Shown piece by piece: positions 1 to 4,280 of a stretch of DNA of 9,343 nucleotides (position 1 is the stretch's first letter; each line of letters begins with the position of its first letter). The translations under genes were made by a program, and so were the position numbers. A model generated the notes under the pieces. It searched no databases. It was not told the DNA's origin and worked only from the letters and a program-made list of their open reading frames with translations. This DNA is from UBA3071 sp965369635 (lineage in GTDB: Bacteria; Chloroflexota; Anaerolineae; UBA3071). Location: positions 1-9,343 of the forward strand of contig CBDURC010000121.1 of NCBI GenBank assembly GCA_965369635.1. The letters run 5' to 3'.

Positions 1-31
1 CATACCTGCCGCTCCGCTGTGGAAGGGCTGG

Positions 32-274
32 TTAGTTGCCCATAGGCTTCTTATAGCGGTAGGTGATCCGTCCCCGTGTCAGGTCGTAGGGCGACAGCTC
101 TACGCGCACACGGTCCCCGAGAAGGACGCGTATATAGTGCTTACGCATCTTTCCCGACAGATAGGCCAGCACGGTGTGGCCTCCGTCTAATTCCACGCGG
201 AACTGGGGACCGCTGAAGGTCTTGAGAACCGTCCCTTCCATCTCCAGTTTCTCTTTGGATGATCGTGCAGCCAT
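32..274 (-). CDS. infA: Translation initiation factor IF-1
   Basis: IF-1 binds the 30S A site and, with IF2 and IF3, promotes correct initiation. The 80-residue product is a single S1/OB-fold domain with the family core clearly visible: EGTVLKTFSGPQFRVEL, then LSGKMRKHYIRVLLGDRVRVEL, then SPYDLTRGRITYRYK. It is a few residues longer than the E. coli protein at both ends. The ATG lies 7 nt after the rpsU stop with GAGG just upstream, so the two genes should be co-translated from one mRNA. In many bacteria infA sits in the large ribosomal-protein operon before rpmJ; here it follows rpsU. An ATG complement occupies positions 1-3, which could start another gene (rpmJ would be usual), but only three bases are visible, so this is not called. 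Confidence 0.97.
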   Translation of the reverse strand: MAARSSKEKLEMEGTVLKTFSGPQFRVELDGGHTVLAYLSGKMRKHYIRVLLGDRVRVELSPYDLTRGRITYRYKKPMGN

Positions 275-281
275 TAGATCC

Positions 282-488
282 TCACTCTCTCATCCGCCAC
301 TCTGTCTTGCGCTGCTGTCGCCTTGCCTTGCGGATGGCCTTCTGGCGCTTGCGGCGACGCAGCTCGCTCGGCGGCACGTACCACCGCTTCCTCCGCACAG
401 TGCTCAGGATCCGAGATCGGGTGACTTCCTTGCGGAACCGCCTCAGCAAGCTGTCCGGCGACTCTCCGGGTCGAAGTTGAACTGAAAT
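282..488 (-). CDS. rpsU: Small ribosomal subunit protein bS21, apparent AUU start
   Basis: bS21 is a small basic 30S protein near the anti-Shine-Dalgarno end of 16S rRNA. The 68-residue frame reads SVQLRPGESPDSLLRRFRKE near the N-terminus, then RKRWYVPPSELRRRKRQKA and a very Arg/Lys-rich tail, which matches the family layout: an N-terminal strand, the LLRRFRK helix, then the basic helix. The frame has no ATG, GTG or TTG before residue 16. An in-frame TGA lies 9 nt before the proposed start, leaving only ATA (494-492) or ATT (488-486). ATT sits 9 nt after the GGAGG of an AAGGAGG Shine-Dalgarno and gives the family-like N-terminus (M)SVQLRPGE, so it is chosen. AUU is a known rare start (E. coli infC). 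A sequencing error or frameshift from an overlapping frame are alternatives. Confidence 0.88.
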   Translation of the reverse strand: MSVQLRPGESPDSLLRRFRKEVTRSRILSTVRRKRWYVPPSELRRRKRQKAIRKARRQQRKTEWRMRE

Positions 489-730
489 GGCTATTCACCT
501 CCTTAGGGTCAAGGTACTGCTCTGCACAAAAAAAGAACTCAATGTCCTGGTCGCAGACAGGCACGCAGGCAATCGAGCTCATCAACCCTTACTTTCAGGG
601 TACTCTCTCAACTATCCTCGCGATGGCTCCCTCCCTGACAAGTGCATGATAGCTTGACAGGTACCGCACTATTCAAGAGAGTTTGCATTTGTCCGCCCAT
701 GCCTTGACTCACCTTACGGCTTGTCTCACG
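489..730 (-). promoter_or_regulatory. Long structured 5' leader of rpsU-infA
   Basis: About 240 nt separate the predicted transcription start from rpsU. Visible pairings are a 7-bp helix (676-682 with 602-608) enclosing an 8-bp hairpin with one mismatch (arms 653-660 and 635-642), and a 5-bp hairpin with ACCCT at 601-597 and AGGGT at 589-585. A second ACCCT lies at 509-505, directly before the AAGGAGG Shine-Dalgarno, so the AGGGT arm could pair with either copy. CCTT (514-511) can also fold onto the AAGG (504-501) of the Shine-Dalgarno. A run of seven U residues (mRNA sense) lies near 530-536. The leader may control translation of the two initiation-related genes; this is inferred from pairing only. 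No other gene is supported in 489-790. Confidence 0.5.
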
Positions 731-736
731 GCCCCT

Positions 737-764
737 ATTATACTCAAGTTGTCCAAGATGTCAA
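737..764 (-). promoter_or_regulatory. Sigma70-type promoter for rpsU-infA
   Basis: On the minus strand TTGACA (764-759) and TATAAT (742-737) are both perfect consensus hexamers with a 16-nt spacer. The predicted start is near 730. This is the strongest promoter-like sequence in the window and fits a ribosomal protein gene. An 8-bp perfect inverted repeat overlaps the -35 box and the spacer. Confidence 0.9.
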
Positions 765-769
765 CTTGA
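744..769. promoter_or_regulatory. Operator-like dyad over the rpsU promoter
   Basis: TCAAGTTG (744-751) and CAACTTGA (762-769) form a perfect inverted repeat with a 10-nt gap. One arm covers part of the -35 element and the other ends 1 nt before the -10 element. The placement suits a repressor site. It could also be a hairpin for the anti-sigma transcript that ends just upstream, but no T-tract follows. Confidence 0.45.
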
Positions 770-790
770 CGTATCTGCGTGGTATGCTTA

Positions 791-1705
791 TTATCGCCGC
801 CTGCGCAGCCAAAGCGAGAGACTCAGCAAGATGACGAGCAGGCCAGCTAGGGCGATCTCTACCAGGTGCGGCAAAGTCCACCATGAATCGGGCCGCGCAG
901 CTTTCCCCAGGTGCGCCAGCGTGGGCTGCGGCAAAGGCGCCGGCGTCGGTGCAACGGCAAGCGAGACTGCGGTTTCCACTTTTTCCTTTTCCTCTACTGC
1001 TTCCTCTGCTGCTGCTGGCGCGGGTGTGGCGCTGGGCTTGGGCTGCTCGGGCGGCGGAGCGGTTTCTCGTGATGGTTCTTCAGCTCTCAAGGCCACAACC
1101 GTCGGCGCTGGCTCTGGTTTGCTTGCCTCTGGCTGGCCTCCGCCCACTGCTGCCAGCGGCTCATCCCTGGGCGTGGCGGCCAGAGCCTGTATCTCCGCTT
1201 CAGTATGCTTCTCGACAACCTGTTTCTCGGCTCTATCGGTCTCCTGAGTCTCTTGCACTGCCATAGTACCTGTGTCTTGCACCGCCTCCGCTTCCACCAG
1301 CACGGTTTCTACCACGACTTTCTCTGCTACCATGGGTGCTGGTGCCTCGTAGCGCAGGGGCGCCCGCAGAACATCACCCACCGCGACGATGAGCAGGAGC
1401 GCAGCTACCACCGCCGTGGCCCCCTGCAGGTAAGCGGAGAACCGGCGTGCTCGGCGACGCGCCGCAGTGCGTCCTACGTCCGCTTCCGAAAGGGTGAAGG
1501 CGTGAGGCACGCTCACTCGCGGCGTGGCGCGCAGCAGATCCGTTGTGTAGCGCAGCGTGTCCAGTTCGCGAGCACAAACCGCGCAGGCGCGCAGATGCTG
1601 CTCCACCCGCCCACGTTCCTGGGGCGTCACCTGCTTGTCCAGATAGGTGGAGAGGAGCTCAGGAGCGATGTGCTTTTCTTTCCGTTTATGTGCACGTCCG
1701 AACAT
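791..1705 (-). CDS. Membrane ZAS-type anti-sigma factor
   Basis: This 304-residue protein should hold the adjacent ECF sigma factor at the membrane until a signal releases it. Residues 12-44 contain the zinc-binding anti-sigma signature: His12, then His37-x3-Cys41-x2-Cys44 within the segment VEQHLRACAVC. A conserved-looking VPHAFTLSEADV stretch follows (66-77), then a basic patch and a first membrane helix (about 93-115). Residues 117-275 are an Ala/Pro/Glu-rich, low-complexity segment, then comes a second helix (about 279-300) ending in RRRR. With the ZAS domain in the cytosol, the Pro/Glu-rich segment would be outside. The start at 1705 is preferred over upstream in-frame codons that overlap the sigma gene, because an AGGTAGGA Shine-Dalgarno lies 9 nt before it, overlapping the sigma stop codon. 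Upstream and downstream coupling to the sigma gene is therefore likely. The signal sensed is unknown. Confidence 0.88.
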   Translation of the reverse strand: MFGRAHKRKEKHIAPELLSTYLDKQVTPQERGRVEQHLRACAVCARELDTLRYTTDLLRATPRVSVPHAFTLSEADVGRTAARRRARRFSAYLQGATAVVAALLLIVAVGDVLRAPLRYEAPAPMVAEKVVVETVLVEAEAVQDTGTMAVQETQETDRAEKQVVEKHTEAEIQALAATPRDEPLAAVGGGQPEASKPEPAPTVVALRAEEPSRETAPPPEQPKPSATPAPAAAEEAVEEKEKVETAVSLAVAPTPAPLPQPTLAHLGKAARPDSWWTLPHLVEIALAGLLVILLSLSLWLRRRR

Positions 1706-1716
1706 CTTCAAGCGTC

Positions 1717-2340
1717 CTACCTCAGGCCTCTTGCATCTCGCGCCTTGTGTCCTGCACTTTGTAGACGATAGCGAGAAGGCAAAAGTTCCTGCTGCTGTAA
1801 CAGGTAGCCTCGCAGCTTGGCTCGTCCCCTGCTCAGGCGGGATTTGACTGTGCCCAGCGAGCAGCCCATTGCTTCGGTGGCTTCCTGGTAGCTCAGTCCC
1901 TGGATATCGCAAAGCACCACCGCTGTGCGCTGGTCAGGTGGCAGCGTGGCGATGCCTGCCTGGATCACCCGGCCCAGTTCCCGTCGCAGTGCCTGTTCTT
2001 CTGGCCCAGCGTGGCCGTTGACCAACTGCCAGGCATATTCGGGCGCTACATCCAGATCGTCCAGAGACGATGAGCGCCGTCGCTGCCGGGCCCGCAGGGC
2101 ATCGTAGCAAGTGTTGGTGACGATGCGCAGCAGCCAGGCTTTGAAAGAGCCTCCCCGGTAACCGCCCAGTGCCCTGTAGGCTTTGAGGAAGGCGTCCTGG
2201 GTGGCGTCGGCGGCCGCGTCCGCATTGCCCACGATCCGGTAGGCCACGTTGTAGGCCAGACCCTGGTAGTGCAACACCAGTTGGTTGAAGGCAGGCAACT
2301 CACCGCGCTGGGCGGCGGCCACGAGTGTTTTTTCGTCCAT
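1717..2340 (-). CDS. ECF-subfamily RNA polymerase sigma factor
   Basis: This 207-residue protein is a two-domain extracytoplasmic-function sigma factor that would direct RNA polymerase to a stress or envelope regulon. Region 2 spans about residues 14-88, with ADAAADATQDAFLKAYRAL (region 2.1-2.2) and GSFKAWLLRIVTNTCYDALR (2.3-2.4, -10 recognition). A variable linker rich in Ser and Asp follows. Region 4 covers about 125-180, with LPPDQRTAVVLCDIQGLSYQ and the helix-turn-helix AMGCSLGTVKSRLSRGRAKL (-35 recognition). The length is normal for the family and no C-terminal sensor domain is present; the last 25 residues are a basic tail. The ATG at 2340 has only a weak AGGA very close to it. The gene precedes its anti-sigma partner with an 11-nt gap. 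No convincing promoter was recognised upstream. Confidence 0.95.
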   Translation of the reverse strand: MDEKTLVAAAQRGELPAFNQLVLHYQGLAYNVAYRIVGNADAAADATQDAFLKAYRALGGYRGGSFKAWLLRIVTNTCYDALRARQRRRSSSLDDLDVAPEYAWQLVNGHAGPEEQALRRELGRVIQAGIATLPPDQRTAVVLCDIQGLSYQEATEAMGCSLGTVKSRLSRGRAKLRGYLLQQQELLPSRYRLQSAGHKARDARGLR

Positions 2341-2356
2341 GTCCTGCTACATTGAT

Positions 2357-2383
2357 ACTCAGTGAGACTCAGTGAGACTCAGT
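2357..2383. repeat. 10-bp tandem repeat before the sigma gene
   Basis: The unit ACTCAGTGAG is present in 2.7 perfect head-to-tail copies (2357-2366, 2367-2376, 2377-2383), 17 to 43 nt upstream of the sigma factor ATG. Each unit contains a small dyad, CTCA-G-TGAG. The period is close to one DNA helical turn, so it could be a tandem operator, or a slippage-prone tract in the 5' untranslated region. Confidence 0.75.
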
Positions 2384-2444
2384 CTTCGCAAGGAGCGGCA
2401 GATGTGCCATACTTGGGCAGGAAACGGGCCATAGCTGAGCCTTT

Positions 2445-2459
2445 CTTGTCCCCGACAAG
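2445..2459. repeat. 6-bp inverted repeat in the divergent spacer
   Basis: CTTGTC (2445-2450) and GACAAG (2454-2459) form a perfect inverted repeat with a 3-nt centre, between the sigma gene and the tRNA promoter. It may be an operator or a small hairpin; nothing in the sequence decides between them. Confidence 0.4.
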
Positions 2460-2483
2460 CTCTGATGGTGCGGATTGAGGGAT

Positions 2484-2512
2484 TTGACGAGAACAGTCTG
2501 TTCGACTATACT
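2484..2512 (+). promoter_or_regulatory. Promoter of tRNA-Leu
   Basis: TTGACG (2484-2489) and TATACT (2507-2512) have a 17-nt spacer, and the mature tRNA begins 8 nt after the -10 box, so transcription should start at or just before the tRNA. The spacer contains a perfect 13-nt palindrome, GAACAG-T-CTGTTC (2491-2503). Confidence 0.85.
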
Positions 2513-2520
2513 AGAGTCGC

Positions 2521-2604
2521 GCCGAAGTGCTGGAATAGGTAGACAGGGCGGTCTCAAAAACCGCTGAGGGCAACCTCGTGTGGGTTCGAGTCCCACCTTC
2601 GGCA
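2521..2604 (+). tRNA. tRNA-Leu (anticodon CAA)
   Basis: This class II tRNA folds fully. The acceptor stem is GCCGAAG (2521-2527) with CTTCGGC (2597-2603) and discriminator A2604. The anticodon stem is GCGGT/ACCGC around loop CTCAAAA (2553-2559), giving anticodon CAA (2555-2557), which reads UUG. The long variable arm is GAGG-GCAA-CCTC, and the T arm is GTGGG-TTCGAGT-CCCAC. The next bases are CCG, so the 3' CCA is not encoded and must be added after transcription. Confidence 0.97.
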
Positions 2605-2609
2605 CCGAA

Positions 2610-2632
2610 GGGGAGAGCCATTGGCTTTCCTC
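2610..2632 (+). terminator. Possible tRNA 3' hairpin
   Basis: A 10-bp stem (2610-2619 with 2623-2632, two G-U pairs) with a 3-nt ATT loop starts 6 nt after the tRNA. No T-tract follows, so it could be a weak terminator or a processing signal. Confidence 0.4.
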
Positions 2633-2690
2633 ACTCATTATACCAGTTCTTGCCGAATCACGCCAAGAAGCAAGGCTGGTGGAAGCACTG

Positions 2691-2725
2691 AGACCTCCGA
2701 GGTCTCGAGAAGACCTCGGAGGTCT
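2691..2725. repeat. Perfect 15-bp inverted repeat (35-nt hairpin)
   Basis: The left arm AGACCTCCGAGGTCT (2691-2705) is the exact reverse complement of the right arm AGACCTCGGAGGTCT (2711-2725), with a 5-nt loop CGAGA. Each arm is itself nearly palindromic (AGACCT-3 nt-AGGTCT), so it could form one long hairpin or two small ones. It lies 80 nt before the lipoprotein start and has the look of a dispersed intergenic palindromic repeat. No T-tract follows. Confidence 0.85.
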
Positions 2726-2804
2726 GCTGTGAGCCGAAGGGATGGCCCAACCTGGGGCTTCCCGCGGAGCCTGGAGCCTATCCTTTCGAGCACAGAGGAG
2801 ACCA

Positions 2805-4064
2805 TTGGACATACCATTTCAATACGTTCGTCGACGCTTCTTGGTGGTGCTTTGTTTCCTGACCATCATCAGCCTAGCAGTTGGATTGTCAGGATGCGCC
2901 AGCCAGGGGCGAACTGGAGCGTTGTCGGGGGAAGCGAAAGAGGCCCGCGCGCTGGACATCGCTACCGACTACGCGAAAGATGCTGACCTGGTGCGGGCAC
3001 AGGCCCGTTTGAATGAACTGGACGTCGCCAACCCCACCCAGTGGGTGGTGATGCTTGCCGAGCGTCACATCGCCGAAGGGGGTGACGACGGTGTGGCGCG
3101 TCCACTGGCCGGGTTGGCCTGGGATCTGGGCTGCGGCAGCCAGAAGATCGCGGCCTATCTGGTGCCGCCCACGCCGGTTCCCACGGCAACGCCAACCGCG
3201 GAACCGACGCCCACAGCTCCTCCGACTCCCACACCAATCCCGCCTACGCCCACCCCGGAGGTTCCGACGGCGACGCCGGTACCCTCGACTCCCACACCCG
3301 AGCCGGCGACTTCTACCCCGACTCCCAAGCCGCACGTGGTGGTGAAATCGGGCGGCGTCAACGTGCGCAGTGGCCCGAGCACAGCGTATCCGCCTCTGGG
3401 CTTGCCTCCTGAGGAGGGACAGCAGTTCGACATCGTGGCCCGCAACCAGGCGGGGGATTGGTGGCAGATCTGCTGTCTATCGGGCGAGCAAGGGTGGGTC
3501 TATGCAGAGCTGGTGGATGCTGCTGGCCCTACTGACACTGTGGCTGTGGCGGCCAGTATTCCTGCACCGCCGGCCACACCGACTCCCTCTCCACCCACGG
3601 CGACGCCGGAGCCAACGAGGCCGCCAATCGACTTCGTGGTCGCATCCATAAGGCTGTGGGGCGTGGAAGAGAACGGCGGCTATTTCGATGGCGCCTCTCT
3701 GCATTGTGGGGAAAAGCGCCAGTTGCGCGTGATTGTGCAGGATGTCAATGGTGCACCGTTGAATGGGGTGGCAGTGTACGGCATCTATAGCAAGGTCACC
3801 CAGGTCACAGGCGACAAGGGACCTGGGACCACTCAGTTGATTCTGGGTGGTGGCGATGACGTGCAGGTTGTCCGAGACGTGGATGGCCGGGAGGTCACCA
3901 GCGAGGTGGCTCGCGGTCTCACAACAGATCCGCGCGTGATCTCGGATGAGCATTTCATCTCGGCGGGTTACTGCACTGATCATGCCAGTTGTGAAGCATT
4001 GCGCTCTAGGCTGGCTTGTTTCGCTCATTACTCTTGGGACGTTGTCTTTCGACGCACTTACTAA
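2805..4064 (+). CDS. Lipoprotein with Thr-Pro stalk and SH3-like domain
   Basis: This is a 419-residue exported lipoprotein of unknown specific function. The N-terminus has a basic n-region (YVRRR), a hydrophobic core and the lipobox LSGC, with Cys31 as the lipidated residue. A helical Ala/Glu/Leu-rich segment follows (about 35-118, containing LAERHIAEGGDDGVARPLAG). A Thr-Pro stalk occupies 121-176. A bacterial SH3-like domain covers 177-239, with GGVNVRSGPSTAYPPLG, GDWWQICCL and QGWVYAELV; such domains often bind cell-wall or surface ligands. A short second Pro/Thr linker leads to a C-terminal domain (275-419) with four cysteines and the strand pair LRVIVQDVNGAPLNGVAV. TTG at 2805 is chosen because AGAGGAG ends 4 nt before it and it gives a compact signal peptide; an ATG at 2742 would add 21 residues before the signal peptide. 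No clear promoter was seen, so transcription could continue from the tRNA region. Confidence 0.85.
   Translation: MDIPFQYVRRRFLVVLCFLTIISLAVGLSGCASQGRTGALSGEAKEARALDIATDYAKDADLVRAQARLNELDVANPTQWVVMLAERHIAEGGDDGVARPLAGLAWDLGCGSQKIAAYLVPPTPVPTATPTAEPTPTAPPTPTPIPPTPTPEVPTATPVPSTPTPEPATSTPTPKPHVVVKSGGVNVRSGPSTAYPPLGLPPEEGQQFDIVARNQAGDWWQICCLSGEQGWVYAELVDAAGPTDTVAVAASIPAPPATPTPSPPTATPEPTRPPIDFVVASIRLWGVEENGGYFDGASLHCGEKRQLRVIVQDVNGAPLNGVAVYGIYSKVTQVTGDKGPGTTQLILGGGDDVQVVRDVDGREVTSEVARGLTTDPRVISDEHFISAGYCTDHASCEALRSRLACFAHYSWDVVFRRTY
3165..3332 (+). repeat. Thr-Pro repeat tract in the lipoprotein gene
   Basis: This in-frame low-complexity DNA encodes units such as PTPTP and TPTPIPPTPTPE. It is a flexible extracytoplasmic stalk and a likely site of repeat-number change. 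The reverse strand shows Gly-Val-rich open frames that are only shadows of it. Confidence 0.85.
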
Positions 4065-4070
4065 CATGCA

Positions 4071-4090
4071 AATCTGTGTCTGAATCTGTG
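4071..4090. repeat. Short direct repeat after the lipoprotein gene
   Basis: AATCTGTG occurs twice at a 12-nt period just downstream of the lipoprotein stop, between TGCA motifs that could pair. The rest of 4065-4110 holds no recognisable terminator. Confidence 0.4.
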
Positions 4091-4110
4091 CATTTAGTCA
4101 GAATGGGTTA

Positions 4111-4139
4111 TTGACATCTGTGTTCATTGATGGTAAGAT
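4111..4139 (+). promoter_or_regulatory. Promoter of the four-CNB membrane protein
   Basis: A perfect TTGACA (4111-4116), a 17-nt spacer and TAAGAT (4134-4139) predict a start near 4146, giving a leader of about 135 nt. The leader contains an 8-codon frame (4172-4198, peptide MTTCTGFT) with GGAG 8 nt upstream, which may or may not be translated. Confidence 0.75.
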
Positions 4140-4280
4140 GACAGGGTGGGCCTGTGTGTGGAGAAGTGGACATGACTACTTGCACGGGTTTCACTTGAAG
4201 AGCTTGAAATCGCTGGGGTGCATGGTCTCCGCCGTGACTGGGATGAGAGGCGTACACTCCTTCTGGAGGACATACACATC

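Noticed and set aside
1..3. Start codon of rpmJ downstream of infA
   Set aside because: An ATG complement is present at the window edge, but only three bases are visible and the upstream ribosome site is weak.
1706..1912. N-terminal extension of the anti-sigma frame up to 1912
   Set aside because: It would lie wholly within the sigma factor gene in another phase, has no family-like sequence, and the internal ATG at 1705 has a proper Shine-Dalgarno.
2491..2503. A LexA SOS box in the tRNA promoter
   Set aside because: The GAAC and GTTC halves are 5 nt apart, whereas the Gram-positive consensus has 4, and nothing nearby is a DNA-repair gene. It is kept only as an unassigned palindrome.
2621..2643. 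A promoter for the lipoprotein gene (TTGGCT and TTATAC)
   Set aside because: The spacer between the two boxes is about 11 nt, too short for a sigma70-type promoter, and the -35 match is poor.
2369..2812. A 147-residue minus-strand open frame across the tRNA region
   Set aside because: It is antisense to tRNA-Leu and its promoter and runs through the inverted repeat. The stretch PKVGLEPTRGCPQRFL is the usual false peptide read from the complement of a leucine tRNA.
3155..3445. Gly-Val-rich minus-strand frame opposite the lipoprotein stalk
   Set aside because: It is the shadow of Thr-Pro repeat codons; the plus strand has the signal peptide, domains and ribosome site. The same applies to 6368-6613.
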